From an uncultured Muribaculum sp. (GTDB taxonomy: Bacteria; Bacteroidota; Bacteroidia; Bacteroidales; Muribaculaceae), in the NCBI GenBank assembly GCA_910589555.1, contig CAJUTE010000009.1, forward strand, positions 12,132 to 76,131: a stretch of DNA of 64,000 nucleotides, given 5' to 3'. Under the pieces are notes generated by a model. That model saw only the letters and a program-made list of their open reading frames with translations. It was not told the DNA's origin and searched no databases. Of this stretch, positions 45,700 through 54,917 are shown piece by piece. Position numbers and translations under genes: made by a program. Numbering within the stretch: position 1 is the first letter of the stretch; the number at the start of each line of letters is the position of its first letter.

Positions 45700-46494
45700 T
45701 CACACTGTGCCCTCTGCTATTTTAGGTCGGTTCTTCGGCACAAGAAGCGCCCCGAACTCCCAGAGCATGTAAAGCGGAACAAACACCACCATCAGCGTGA
45801 ACGGATCGCTGGTGGGGGTGATAAACGCGGCTGCGATGAGCAGGATCACTATCGCCTGACGCCGGTAGGTGTTGAAAAATTTGCGGGTGATCAAGCCGAG
45901 TTTGCCGAGGAGCCATGCAAGCAACGGCATCTCAAACACCACGCCCATGATGAAGATCATCATGATGAAGTTATCCATATAGGAATCAAGTGAGATGTCG
46001 TTGGGCACACTCTCGCTGATGTGGTAGTCGGCAAGAAAATGGAGCATCACCGGAAATATGACAGCGTAGCCCAGAGCGATGCCGAGGAAAAACATGAAGT
46101 TGCCAAACACAAATACCCATCTCACGCTCCTCTTCTCATGCGGATACAGTGCGGGGCATATAAATGACCAGGCAAGATAGAACAATACGGGACATGAGAA
46201 TACCAGAGCGAGCCAGAACGAGGTAGAGACATGGATGAAAAATTGCGATGCAAGACGGATGTTGACTATATTTACCGTGAAATCATTGTCGCCAAGCACT
46301 CTGTACAGCCAGAAATCTGACCGGCACGGTGCCATGATGAGGGTGTCAAACAATCCCGGCATCGCATAGAAAAGCGCGAGCATCAGCACGAGCACAGTCA
46401 CTGCGCCCTTGATCAATACTCCCCTCAGCTCATCTACATGATCCCAAAATCCTGATTCAGCAAGCTGCGTGCCGTCATTCTTTTGTGGAGTCAT
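45700..46494 (-). CDS. tatC: Sec-independent protein translocase TatC
   Basis: The 264-aa inner-membrane protein has six membrane segments and the TatC signatures: GFWDHVDELRGVLI at the N-terminus, APCRSDFW, and FGNFMFFLGIALGYAVIFPVMLHFL in the middle. It binds twin-arginine signal peptides of folded proteins for export. Its start overlaps the end of tatA by 20 bp. No tatB is present, as is usual in Bacteroidota, where TatA and TatC make a minimal system. Confidence 0.93.
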   Translation of the reverse strand: MTPQKNDGTQLAESGFWDHVDELRGVLIKGAVTVLVLMLALFYAMPGLFDTLIMAPCRSDFWLYRVLGDNDFTVNIVNIRLASQFFIHVSTSFWLALVFSCPVLFYLAWSFICPALYPHEKRSVRWVFVFGNFMFFLGIALGYAVIFPVMLHFLADYHISESVPNDISLDSYMDNFIMMIFIMGVVFEMPLLAWLLGKLGLITRKFFNTYRRQAIVILLIAAAFITPTSDPFTLMVVFVPLYMLWEFGALLVPKNRPKIAEGTV

Positions 46495-46696
46495 CCCGCG
46501 GAGTGGAAGGCTTGGTTATCTCATCTTGAATCTCATTCATGCCCTGCTTGAAGCTGGACACTCCTTTCCCGATGCCTCTCATGAGTTCCGGAATCTTCTT
46601 GCCGCCAAAAAGAAGCAGCACTACAAATGCGATGATAAGTATTTCGGTCATCCCGAGATTTCCCAAAAACAGGGGGAGGATATTGATTGAATTCAT
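46475..46696 (-). CDS. tatA: Sec-independent protein translocase TatA
   Basis: The 73-aa protein has one N-terminal membrane segment (LGMTEILIIAFVVLLLFGGKKIPE), the typical FGGKKIPELMRGIGKG hinge, then an amphipathic helix and a charged tail. It forms the pore of the Tat export system. The ATG at 46696 is chosen because TatA proteins begin directly with this segment; a longer frame upstream looks non-coding. It is the first gene of tatA-tatC. Confidence 0.92.
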   Translation of the reverse strand: MNSINILPLFLGNLGMTEILIIAFVVLLLFGGKKIPELMRGIGKGVSSFKQGMNEIQDEITKPSTPRDDSTKE

Positions 46697-46782
46697 AGAT
46701 GTTATTAGCTTAATTGCACATTTGGATAACGTAAAGATAGCGACTTTATTTGAGATTGGGCTGTCATATCGGAAAAATTTCT

Positions 46783-46790
46783 TAATTTTG
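46783..46790 (+). promoter_or_regulatory. Candidate -7 box for fabD
   Basis: Reads TAATTTTG (TAnnTTTG), 36 bp before the fabD start. Confidence 0.45.
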
Positions 46791-46825
46791 TGACCTGATT
46801 TAAAATTCATTATCAATTAAGCATT

Positions 46826-47704
46826 ATGAAAGCATTTGTTTTCCCCGGTCAGGGAGCGCAATTTGTTGGAATGGGAAAAGATATGTATGATAACAATCCC
46901 GTTGCTCGCGAAATGTTTGAGAAAGCCAACGATATTCTTGGCTTCCGCATCACTGACCTGATGTTCAATGGCACCGACGAAGATCTCCGCCAGACTAAAG
47001 TTACTCAGCCGGCTATCTTCCTTCACTCGGTAATCCTTGCAAAAACTCTTGAGAACGAAATCACTCCTGATATGGCTGCCGGCCACTCGCTTGGTGAATT
47101 CTCGGCTCTTGTGGCTGCCGGAGCGTTGAGCTTTGAAGATGGTCTCCGTCTTGTTAGCGCCCGTGCTCAGGCTATGCAGAAGGCTTGTGAGCTTAAGCCC
47201 TCTACCATGGCGGCTATCATCGCTCTTCCTGATGAGAAGGTTGATGAAATCTGCGCTTCTATCGATGGCGTTGTTGTATGCGCCAACTATAACTGCCCTG
47301 GTCAGCTCGTGATTTCCGGTGAAATCGAGGCTGTCAACGAAGCTTGCGAGAAGGCTAAGGCTGCCGGTGCTAAGCGTGCGCTCCCCTTGAAGGTTGGTGG
47401 CGCTTTCCACAGCCCCTGCATGGAGCCGGCACGTGCCGAGCTTGCTGCAGCTATCGAGGCTACCCCCATCCACACTCCCGTGTGCCCCGTCTACCAGAAT
47501 GTAGATGCAAAGCCCCACACTGATCCTGCCGAAATCAAGGCTAATCTCGTGGCTCAGCTTACTGCTCCGGTACGCTGGACAAAGACCGTTGAGAACATGA
47601 TTGCCGACGGTGCTACCGAGTTCATCGAAATCGGTCCGGGCAAAGTGCTTCAAGGTCTCATCTCAAAAATCAACAAGGAAGCAGTCGTTTCAGGACGCCA
47701 GTAA
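46826..47704 (+). CDS. fabD: Malonyl-CoA:ACP transacylase
   Basis: The 292-aa enzyme loads malonyl groups onto acyl carrier protein for fatty acid synthesis. It shows AFVFPGQGAQFVGMGKD at the start, the active-site Ser in AGHSLGEFSALVAAG (near residue 92), the Arg region SARAQAMQKA, and the catalytic His in KVGGAFHSPCMEPA (near residue 200). Length is normal. It stands alone between its promoter and a double terminator. Codon choice is strongly biased, suggesting high expression. Confidence 0.95.
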   Translation: MKAFVFPGQGAQFVGMGKDMYDNNPVAREMFEKANDILGFRITDLMFNGTDEDLRQTKVTQPAIFLHSVILAKTLENEITPDMAAGHSLGEFSALVAAGALSFEDGLRLVSARAQAMQKACELKPSTMAAIIALPDEKVDEICASIDGVVVCANYNCPGQLVISGEIEAVNEACEKAKAAGAKRALPLKVGGAFHSPCMEPARAELAAAIEATPIHTPVCPVYQNVDAKPHTDPAEIKANLVAQLTAPVRWTKTVENMIADGATEFIEIGPGKVLQGLISKINKEAVVSGRQ

Positions 47705-47721
47705 ACTTTAATCCAATTAGT

Positions 47722-47747
47722 CTAATTAGTCCAATGAGACTAATTAG
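47722..47747 (+). terminator. First hairpin after fabD
   Basis: A 10-bp perfect stem (CTAATTAGTC with GACTAATTAG) and a 6-nt loop, 18 bp after the fabD stop. It has no U-tract and is followed closely by a classical terminator. Confidence 0.5.
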
Positions 47748-47756
47748 CCCCATAAT

Positions 47757-47783
47757 AAAAGCCCGATGAAAATCGGGCTTTTT
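47757..47783. terminator. Intrinsic terminator between fabD and the antiporter gene
   Basis: AAAAGCCCGAT and ATCGGGCTTTT pair around a GAAA tetraloop, with a U-tract on the plus strand and a complementary A-tract giving a U-tract on the minus strand as well. It ends the two convergent genes. Confidence 0.88.
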
Positions 47784-47786
47784 CCA

Positions 47787-49955
47787 TTATATATCGATTT
47801 TGTTGATGCGCTTGCGGTGGGTGAAGCGTTTGCGCAGTTGGATAAGCTGCCGCCAGTAGTGGGCAAGACGCACCCACAGCTCTCCCTTCGACACCACATC
47901 CCCTCCCAGCGGATTATAGGCTGAGACGGTGATTGTGCTTTCGCCGAACTGTTCGGGATAAAGCACGATGAGATTGTTGCGCGAGAAATATTTCTGCAAG
48001 AAGCCGGGCAGCTCCTCCATCGAGGGGTTGAACGACACCGATGCGCGGCGGGCGTTCACCACTATGAACAGGTCATCGTCAAGAATACGGTTGGCGAGCA
48101 GCACAAAGTCATCCCACTCCTCCACATCGCGGAACTCGCTCCTTATCTCGTATTTTTCTGAATGCAGCACTCCTCTTATATAAGGCTTCACCTCGGGATT
48201 ACAGCAGAATATCACACGGCATCCGAGCTGTTGGGTAAGGTTGGCTATCGCCATAACCCATCGCTTGAACCCTATCTCATACTGCGCTTTGTCGGGCACC
48301 GACACCACGATGCGTGTGATGGTGCTCACCGGGATGAAGCATCGCGTGATGACCACCATCTTGTGGGTCGATTCGAGAAGACGTTCTATTTTGGAGCCGA
48401 AGAATGAGTCGATCACGGTGGCTTTGCGGTGCATACCGATTATCACATTGGATATGTCGCGCTCTTCCACGGTGTTTATAAGCCCGGTCACGAAATTGAG
48501 GTCATAGCGCTCGATGGGGAGAATTTCGGTGTCGACGCTTGCTCCTGTCTGTATGGCAAGGTCGAGAGAGTTGCGCCCCATGGCTTTTGATCCGGCTGAA
48601 TTGTCGCTCCTCACGTGGGCGGCGTAGAGATGCCCCCCTTTGGAATACGGATTGCGAAGCAATACGGCAAGCTCCACGAGCCCGGGAACGGTGAGCGGAT
48701 TGGCTACGGCGATCATGGTGTTGAGGCTCCGGTCGGATGAGGTGTCGGTATTATTTTCGGCATTCTCAAGCTGCTCCATCTTCATTCGGGTTGCGGCACG
48801 CTCGGTGACAATAGATGAGATGGTGCAGGTCACGAGTATCATCACGATAGTGCCGTTGAGGATCGATTCGTCGAAGATGCCAAGATTGTAGCCGATCATG
48901 ACGGCGGCGAGTGTGGCGGCGGCTTGGGCGTTGGACAGACCGAATATCATCTTCCGGTCAAGGGCGCTCATGTGATAGGTGAGCTGCGTTACCCAGGCGG
49001 CAAGCCATTTGCACAGCGTTGCCACTACCGACATCATTATGGCTACATAGAGAGTGTTCCATCCCGCAAATATCACCTTGACATTGATGAGCATTCCCAC
49101 GCCGATGAGAAAGTACGGGATGAAAATGGCGTTGCCCACAAACTCGATGCGGTTCATCAGCGGCGACATATTGGGGATGTAGCGGTTCATGACGATGCCA
49201 GCGAAGAAAGCGCCAAGCACGCTCTCAAGACCTATAAGCCCGGCGGTGCAGCTCGCCAGAAACACCATGGCGAGTACAAATATGAACTGCATCACGCTGT
49301 CGCTGTAGTTCTTGAAAAACCATCGGGTGATGCGCGGAAACAGATAGATGACCGCGATGCTGTATATCACAAGACGCAGCAACAGCATCAGCACTTCCGA
49401 CGCGTTGAACTCTCCGTCGTTATGAATGCCGACACACACCGCAAGCACAATCAACGCGCCAAGCACCGTCACGATGGTACCGGCGATGGTGATAATCACC
49501 GTGGGCGATTTTGTAAGCCCGAACCGCGATATGATAGGGTAGGCGACAAGGGTGTGGGAGGCATACATCGACGCGAGAAGTATCGACGTGAGCCAGTCAA
49601 GATGAAGAAAATAATAGGAGGTGACGGTTCCCAATATCATTGGGATGAGAAACGTGTAGGTTCCGAAAGTCATCCCCTTCTTTAGGTTTTTCTTCAGGTG
49701 ATACATATCTATCTCTATTCCGGCAAGGAACATGAGATACAGGATGCCCACCTGTCCGAATATCTGGAAACTTGCATCTCGCGCCAATAGACCTATTCCG
49801 TAGGGACCCACTATCACTCCGGCTACAATCATGCCGATGATATGGGGTATTTTTATCTTGTTGAGTAAAAGCGGGGCAAGCAGAATGATGACCAGTACAA
49901 TGAAGAATATCAGTACAGGGTCGGTAACTATGGCTGTCGGCGATACGGAGGTCAT
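47787..49955 (-). CDS. Monovalent cation:proton antiporter (CPA2/Kef type) with universal-stress domain
   Basis: The 722-aa protein has a membrane domain of 12-13 segments (about 10-390) of the Na+/H+ exchanger type, with PHIIGMIVAGVIVGPYGIGLL and FLAGIEIDMYHLKKNLKKG near the start and LIGLESVLGAFFAGIVMNRYIP in the middle. The cytoplasmic half (about 410-722) reads like universal-stress-protein domains (TMIAVANPLTVPGLVELAVLL and NVIIGMHRKATVIDSFFGSK). It should exchange K+ or Na+ for protons at the inner membrane. It lacks a TrkA-N domain, so it is not a classical KefB/C. Confidence 0.88.
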   Translation of the reverse strand: MTSVSPTAIVTDPVLIFFIVLVIILLAPLLLNKIKIPHIIGMIVAGVIVGPYGIGLLARDASFQIFGQVGILYLMFLAGIEIDMYHLKKNLKKGMTFGTYTFLIPMILGTVTSYYFLHLDWLTSILLASMYASHTLVAYPIISRFGLTKSPTVIITIAGTIVTVLGALIVLAVCVGIHNDGEFNASEVLMLLLRLVIYSIAVIYLFPRITRWFFKNYSDSVMQFIFVLAMVFLASCTAGLIGLESVLGAFFAGIVMNRYIPNMSPLMNRIEFVGNAIFIPYFLIGVGMLINVKVIFAGWNTLYVAIMMSVVATLCKWLAAWVTQLTYHMSALDRKMIFGLSNAQAAATLAAVMIGYNLGIFDESILNGTIVMILVTCTISSIVTERAATRMKMEQLENAENNTDTSSDRSLNTMIAVANPLTVPGLVELAVLLRNPYSKGGHLYAAHVRSDNSAGSKAMGRNSLDLAIQTGASVDTEILPIERYDLNFVTGLINTVEERDISNVIIGMHRKATVIDSFFGSKIERLLESTHKMVVITRCFIPVSTITRIVVSVPDKAQYEIGFKRWVMAIANLTQQLGCRVIFCCNPEVKPYIRGVLHSEKYEIRSEFRDVEEWDDFVLLANRILDDDLFIVVNARRASVSFNPSMEELPGFLQKYFSRNNLIVLYPEQFGESTITVSAYNPLGGDVVSKGELWVRLAHYWRQLIQLRKRFTHRKRINKIDI

Positions 49956-49975
49956 CGATTAAAGATTTGGTTATG

Positions 49976-49983
49976 CAAATTTA
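49976..49983 (-). promoter_or_regulatory. Candidate -7 box for the antiporter
   Basis: Minus strand reads TAAATTTG (TAnnTTTG), 21 bp before the start at 49955. Confidence 0.45.
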
Positions 49984-49990
49984 CGAAATT

Positions 49991-51850
49991 TTAGCGTTTC
50001 CGGCAATTGTCGGCGGCGTGTACTTTCATAAGGCAGTTCTTGCAGTCAAATTCGAGCGTGAGGTGTATATTGCCTGACCGCAGTGACAGGGGCCCTTTAA
50101 GGCGCGAGTCGCCGCCGGTTTTCAGGCAGGCGCCGAGTTCGCGTCGCAGGCAGTAGCGTGTGGTCATCACCACCATGTCATTGCCGGGAATGGAGATTTC
50201 GGCTGCCGGTTGAATATGTGTCACCCCGTGGTCGCGGTAAAATTTTTCGGCGAGCTTGTTTGCCACATTCTCATGATATGTGAGTTTCGGTCCGTCGGGA
50301 AACACTGCATCCATCTTTTCCTCACGACGCAGTTCGCGGGTGAGTCGGCATCGGTTGGTCGATTCCAGCAGTTCGAGAGCGTTGCGCCGCAGCGAGGTGA
50401 GCTCCTTTGCCGGAATGAATATGTCGCCGGCAAGGTCATTATAGTTATTGAGGCGGTAGATGGTTTCGCCAAGTTTGCCTGTTATTCTCTGTCGAGCCTG
50501 TTGTTGTGGTGTCTTTGCCGCTTCAATCGTGATTGGGGCGGAGGTTGCCGAACAGCTGTTGCCGCGCTCATCGGCTATATCGAGCACAAGGCGGTCGCCG
50601 GCAAGGCGCAGTGTCACGTCGATTCCGATGGTGCGTGATGCCGTCTTGCGGCTCAGTAAGTCGTCAAATGCCTTGTCGCTGTTGCGGTAAAGCGTGGTGC
50701 CGGGGGCGATGGCGATTCGGGTGGCGGGGTAAAGCTTGTTGCCCTCCACGCGGTTTAGCCTGAAGCCAACAAAGCGGTTGTCGCGGTCAAAGAATCCGAG
50801 CCCGTCGCCATTGGCGAGCGGCACGGTGATGTCGGCGATGATGAAATTCCCTTCCGAGCGTTTTACTTTAGCCACCTCTTCGCCTTGTGACTTCGGCGTA
50901 TAGATGGATGCTATTTTGCCGGGCTTTCCTGAAAGAAAGTAGGGGGTGAATCCTCGGTTAAAACTCTTTTCCGCTACCGGGGTGAATGTTGTGTCGACAG
51001 TTCCGCACGATGACCTCACGTAGCGATCCGGAGCGCTGTCGATCACGGCATCGAGGCGTTGGCGGTAGAATGTGCATATATTTTTCACATATCCTGCATC
51101 TTTCAGGCGACCCTCTATCTTGAATGATGATATTCCGGCGGCGATCATGTCGGCTATTCCCGCTGACCGGTTCATGTCTTTGAGCGAAAGCAGGTGGCGT
51201 TCGCGTTCTACGATCCTGCCGGAGCCGTCATATAGGTCAAATGGCAGACGGCATATCTGCGGGCACTCGCCACGGTTGGCGCTGCGTCCTTTCAACGCCC
51301 ATCCGGCATGGCAGTCGCCGCTGTAGCTCACACATAATGCTCCGTGCACGAATGCTTCCAGCGGGACATCCACCGCTTTTCTTATTTCGGCGATCTCCTC
51401 AAGCGACAGCTCGCGCGGCAACACAAGCTGTGAGAATCCCGCATCTTGCAGAAAACGCGCGCGTTGAGGTGTGCGTATGTCACACTGTGTGCTTGCATGA
51501 AGGGCTATCGGGGGCAGGTCGAGCCGCAACAGTCCCATGTCCTGTACGATAAGAGCGTCCACGCCTGCACGATACAGCCGTTTGATGAGATTCTCCACTG
51601 CCTGAAGTTCGCGGTCATAAATGATGGTGTTGACCGTCACGTAGACACGTGAGCGGAATTGTGAGGCAAATTCACATAGCCTCGCTATGTCGTCAACCGA
51701 ATTTCCTGCCGCCGCGCGCGCACCGAAATCTTCGGCACCTATATATACCGCATCGGCTCCGTGAAGAATCGCTTCACGAGCTATCTCTGCGTTTCGAGCC
51801 GGCGCGAGCAGCTCAATAGCGGTGAGTGTATGATGAGTTTGTTCTGCCAT
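49991..51850 (-). CDS. Peptidase U32 family protein
   Basis: The 619-aa protein opens with TAIELLAPARNAEIAREAILHGADAVYIGA, the U32 start, and carries the family signature LEAFVHGALCVSYSGDCHAGWALKGRSANRGECPQICRLPF (near residues 165-210), whose Cys residues bind metal or an iron-sulfur cluster. C-terminal Cys residues (FDCKNCLMKVHAADNC) add to this. Characterised U32 members act in rRNA or tRNA hydroxylation (RlhA, TrhP) or as collagenases. The RNA-modifying role is more likely here. The ATG at 51850 is preferred over one 13 codons upstream. Confidence 0.85.
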   Translation of the reverse strand: MAEQTHHTLTAIELLAPARNAEIAREAILHGADAVYIGAEDFGARAAAGNSVDDIARLCEFASQFRSRVYVTVNTIIYDRELQAVENLIKRLYRAGVDALIVQDMGLLRLDLPPIALHASTQCDIRTPQRARFLQDAGFSQLVLPRELSLEEIAEIRKAVDVPLEAFVHGALCVSYSGDCHAGWALKGRSANRGECPQICRLPFDLYDGSGRIVERERHLLSLKDMNRSAGIADMIAAGISSFKIEGRLKDAGYVKNICTFYRQRLDAVIDSAPDRYVRSSCGTVDTTFTPVAEKSFNRGFTPYFLSGKPGKIASIYTPKSQGEEVAKVKRSEGNFIIADITVPLANGDGLGFFDRDNRFVGFRLNRVEGNKLYPATRIAIAPGTTLYRNSDKAFDDLLSRKTASRTIGIDVTLRLAGDRLVLDIADERGNSCSATSAPITIEAAKTPQQQARQRITGKLGETIYRLNNYNDLAGDIFIPAKELTSLRRNALELLESTNRCRLTRELRREEKMDAVFPDGPKLTYHENVANKLAEKFYRDHGVTHIQPAAEISIPGNDMVVMTTRYCLRRELGACLKTGGDSRLKGPLSLRSGNIHLTLEFDCKNCLMKVHAADNCRKR

Positions 51851-52093
51851 AATAACGATATATGTATATACAAAAAAATTATCCGTCATCCCGACGAATA
51901 ATCTTTATACCTTAAATCTAATACCATGAAAAACTTAAACAAAGATAAGTTTAAATTTTCACATATACAAGTATTTCGATGAAAATCTTTCGAATTAACA
52001 TGATTTTCCCGGAATTTTTATTTGGTTAATTAGATTGTATTCATATAATCTCGTGTTAATCGTATTGATAACCTTTGAGGCATAGTTGTCAAT

Positions 52094-53023
52094 TTATAGA
52101 ACTGCTGTTAACGAATCGAACATTGTCATCCATTCTTCATCCGGCATTTTGTGAATGATAAATTGTAGAGTATCAACATGCTCTAAATATGGATTATCCC
52201 CAAAATTACGAATAAACTCATCCAATGGTACGTTTTTTGACTCTCCATTTGACGGATTTATAAACACCAAATATTGACACACTTCCACAAATGTGTCGGC
52301 TTCATTGTTTACGGCTCTTGCAGTGCGTGGTTCTCCCCATGGTGAAGTAATTTCCTCTAATGGAATGGTTTTGTAATCTTCATATGCCCACTGCGTCTTG
52401 ACAAATTGCTGCATGGCTTTTTGTGAAAAATCCCAAAACTGCTTATCATCAGAATCAAATTTCTCATAAATTGGAGCAAACACCGATTTATGATTACATC
52501 CATTCAGTATCGCGAAGGCATTATAAGGCACGCCGGCAATGCAATTATAGATGTTGTTAAGTCTTGTGGCATATAGAACTTTGCGATTTTCATCACAAAC
52601 CATGAACGAGCGTAGCTCATTGTTATTTTCAGAAATTCCTACAACACATTCTGGATTATCTTCTGTTATCGCAGTAAGAATTCCAAATGCAATTGCGACA
52701 TCACCCCATGATGCATAGGATGGAACTGTTACTTTTATTTGGGGATCGATTCCATCGATGTACTGAATTTCGATGCCTTGACTGGAAGAGCCTTTTATTA
52801 GGTAAAGGATACTGGTTAGTTTGCCGTTTTCGTATCCGGGTATATCTTCGGGATCCATTTGATGGAGTACGAGATTGCCCCCAAATCCTTTTGCTGAACA
52901 ATATTCCATTACCCGATAAGACATTTTGTCAATGTCAATTGCGGCAATTTCATATACGAAGAAGTCAACTTTGCCAAACGTGTTTTCCTCTGGCTCCCGT
53001 CCGGGTTCATTTCTAAAAATCAT
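52094..53023 (-). CDS. Protein of unknown function, AT-rich gene
   Basis: I do not recognise this 309-aa protein. It has no signal peptide or membrane segment and is acidic, with an alpha/beta composition. The N-terminal part (VDFFVYEIAAIDIDKMSYRVMEYC) and a central IPSYASWGDVAIAFGILTAI-like stretch are the most structured. Acidic cytoplasmic proteins of this type in AT-rich gaps are often immunity or accessory proteins, but nothing proves it here. Base composition is clearly lower in GC than the flanking genes, as is the toxin/antitoxin pair beside it, which suggests recent gain. Confidence 0.65.
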   Translation of the reverse strand: MIFRNEPGREPEENTFGKVDFFVYEIAAIDIDKMSYRVMEYCSAKGFGGNLVLHQMDPEDIPGYENGKLTSILYLIKGSSSQGIEIQYIDGIDPQIKVTVPSYASWGDVAIAFGILTAITEDNPECVVGISENNNELRSFMVCDENRKVLYATRLNNIYNCIAGVPYNAFAILNGCNHKSVFAPIYEKFDSDDKQFWDFSQKAMQQFVKTQWAYEDYKTIPLEEITSPWGEPRTARAVNNEADTFVEVCQYLVFINPSNGESKNVPLDEFIRNFGDNPYLEHVDTLQFIIHKMPDEEWMTMFDSLTAVL

Positions 53024-53071
53024 AGTATTGAGTTCTTTTGTTAAACGAAAATTTAGTAGTATTCAAATTTA

Positions 53072-53200
53072 TTAATTATTGGGGAATTTTCTTATATAGT
53101 CGATAAATTTTTTCTTACCTAACGTGAGTTCGATATAAGTGATTTTCCCGGAGAGTTTATCAAGTGCCTTGGTGAAGTCTTTGGAGAAATCTACATTCAT
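53072..53200 (-). pseudogene. Truncated RelE/ParE-like toxin remnant
   Basis: A 42-aa frame starts at ATG 53200, overlapping the antitoxin stop by the ATGA pattern normal for toxin/antitoxin pairs. Its first 20 residues (MNVDFSKDFTKALDKLSGKI) look like the start of a RelE/ParE-family toxin, which is normally about 90-100 aa. After that the sequence loses resemblance and stops. The rest of the toxin is not found in the following bases in any frame I checked. It appears to be a decayed toxin behind an intact antitoxin. Confidence 0.5.
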
Positions 53201-53472
53201 CGATGCTTCCCGATTCTATGACGGCGCATGAAGTCATCTTTCTCTTGCTCGTCAACCATAACCTTTCCTTCCGGGCGAGTGGCTACCAGATAACGATAAA
53301 TCTCGGCATCGTCCATTTCATTGGCTTCTTCAACCAGCAATTGTTCGATGTATTTCTTGAGGTTGATGCCTAATGCCGCTGCCTTCAGATTCAATGCACG
53401 GAATACGTCTTCCGGGATGTCAATAAGCTTTCTATGGGAAGGCTGTGGTTTGGTAACTGTAGTAGTATTCAT
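53197..53472 (-). CDS. Antitoxin-like DNA-binding protein (ribbon-helix-helix type)
   Basis: The 91-aa protein has a central RKLIDIPEDVFRALNLKAAALGINLKKYIEQLL (about 14-46), which fits a ribbon-helix-helix DNA-binding fold, followed by a charged C-terminal region (EANEMDDAEIYRYLVATRPEGKVMVDEQEKDDF) of the sort that wraps around a toxin. The ATG at 53472 is preferred to one 19 codons upstream, which lies across the promoter. The expected toxin gene overlaps its stop but is truncated. Confidence 0.75.
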   Translation of the reverse strand: MNTTTVTKPQPSHRKLIDIPEDVFRALNLKAAALGINLKKYIEQLLVEEANEMDDAEIYRYLVATRPEGKVMVDEQEKDDFMRRHRIGKHR

Positions 53473-53489
53473 ATTCTTATGATTTTCCA

Positions 53490-53523
53490 CAAATATATAT
53501 ATTATATATATCATATATGCAAA
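53490..53523 (-). promoter_or_regulatory. Promoter of the antitoxin gene
   Basis: On the minus strand a -33 TTTG (53520-53523) and a -7 TATATTTG (53490-53497) are 22 bp apart. Between them is an alternating AT tract with partial dyad symmetry, a plausible site for autoregulation by the antitoxin. Confidence 0.5.
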
Positions 53524-53549
53524 TCTCAATGAAAAAATCTGCTACCGGT

Positions 53550-54917
53550 TTATTGGGGTTGTGGTGACAAAGCACGCGGCATTTTGTGGAATTGGTAATA
53601 TACCATGATCACGGAAACGATGGTGGCGGCGATGTCGGATGAGGGGAATGACGCCCACACACCGTTCAGCCCGAAATAATCGGGGAGGATCATGAGCAAC
53701 GGAATCAGGAATATCACCTGCCTGATGAGGCTGAGGAATATTGACTTTCCTGCCATGCCGATGGACTGGAACAGGGTGGTAGACACAATCTGGAAGCCAA
53801 CAGGCCAGAACATCACGGTGGCGATGTGAAGACCGTTGACGGTGGCGTTGATCAATTCAGGGTCGACTGTAAATGCCGCGGCGATATAACGCGGGAAAAA
53901 CACGCTGACAATCGCGCCTGCCGAAGTCACGCACGTGCCGAAGATTGCCGCCGCCCAATAAGCTTTGCGCATACGGTCGTAACGCCCCGCGCCATAGTTG
54001 TAGCCCAAGATGGGTTGGACCCCTTGGCACAGTCCTACCACGACCATGCACAGCAGGGAAGTATAGGTGCTGAAGATGCCCACGGCGCCTACCGCCATGT
54101 CGCCGCCGTATTGAAGCAGCGACCGGTTGATGATGGCATTGATAGCCGAAGCGCAGAAATTGACTATGCTCGGTGCGGCTCCGATGCTTATTATTGCCCA
54201 GATGGTGGACCACCGGAGCCTGTAGATGCCTCGCTTGAAATGCAGAGTGGAACTCTTTTTGCAAAAATGGGCTACGACAAACGCGGCACCCACTGCCATT
54301 GAGATGTCGGTGGCGATGGCGGCGCCTTTAATGCCCATATCCAATACAAATATGAACAGCGGCGCGAATATAAGATTGCATCCCGCGCCGATGAACATGG
54401 TGATCATCGAAAGTTTGGGATAGCCCGAAGCCCTCATGACATTGTTGAGGCTGTACATGATGTTCATCACGAGCATACCGGGAAGGATGTACATCATGAA
54501 CTCCTTAGCGTAGGGGAGGGTGCGTGACGACGCACCAAACAGGATGAGAAGGTCGTCCATGAAGATTCCGAACAGGCTCAGATAGATGGTGGCGTTGAGC
54601 ACTATCATCACCAGCGAGTTGCCGAGCACCTGTTCGGCGTTGGGCTTGTTTCCTTGTCCGAGAAATATTGATACCCTTGCTGCGGCGCCGGCGCCGATGA
54701 GCACTCCTATCGCCGCGCTGAGGTTCATGACGGGAAATGTGATGGCGAGTCCGGCTATGGCGTCGGAGCCTACGCCTCTTCCTATGAAGATGCGGTCAAT
54801 GACATTGTATAGCGACATGACCACCATGCCCACGATTGCGGGCAGGCTGTATTCCCACAGCAGTTTCCCTATGGGGCGTGTGGCGAGATCGGTTATGTTT
54901 TTTGTGGACCGGTTCAT
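53550..54917 (-). CDS. MATE family efflux transporter
   Basis: The 455-aa inner-membrane protein has 12 membrane segments in two similar halves, typical of MATE exporters that use Na+ or H+ to expel drugs or metabolites. Family features are RPIGKLLWEYSLPAIVGMVVMSLYNVIDRIFIGRGVG at the start, GLCQGVQPILGYNYGAGRYDRM near residue 285 and the paired FQIVSTTLFQSIGMAGKS. The ATG at 54917 overlaps the phosphatase stop (ATGA), so it is chosen over one 11 codons upstream. Substrate unknown. Confidence 0.92.
   Translation of the reverse strand: MNRSTKNITDLATRPIGKLLWEYSLPAIVGMVVMSLYNVIDRIFIGRGVGSDAIAGLAITFPVMNLSAAIGVLIGAGAAARVSIFLGQGNKPNAEQVLGNSLVMIVLNATIYLSLFGIFMDDLLILFGASSRTLPYAKEFMMYILPGMLVMNIMYSLNNVMRASGYPKLSMITMFIGAGCNLIFAPLFIFVLDMGIKGAAIATDISMAVGAAFVVAHFCKKSSTLHFKRGIYRLRWSTIWAIISIGAAPSIVNFCASAINAIINRSLLQYGGDMAVGAVGIFSTYTSLLCMVVVGLCQGVQPILGYNYGAGRYDRMRKAYWAAAIFGTCVTSAGAIVSVFFPRYIAAAFTVDPELINATVNGLHIATVMFWPVGFQIVSTTLFQSIGMAGKSIFLSLIRQVIFLIPLLMILPDYFGLNGVWASFPSSDIAATIVSVIMVYYQFHKMPRALSPQPQ

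Noticed and set aside
48924..49685. 253-codon open frame antisense to the antiporter gene
   Set aside because: Its product is a shadow of hydrophobic codons on the other strand (His/Glu/Tyr-rich), with no protein-like pattern.
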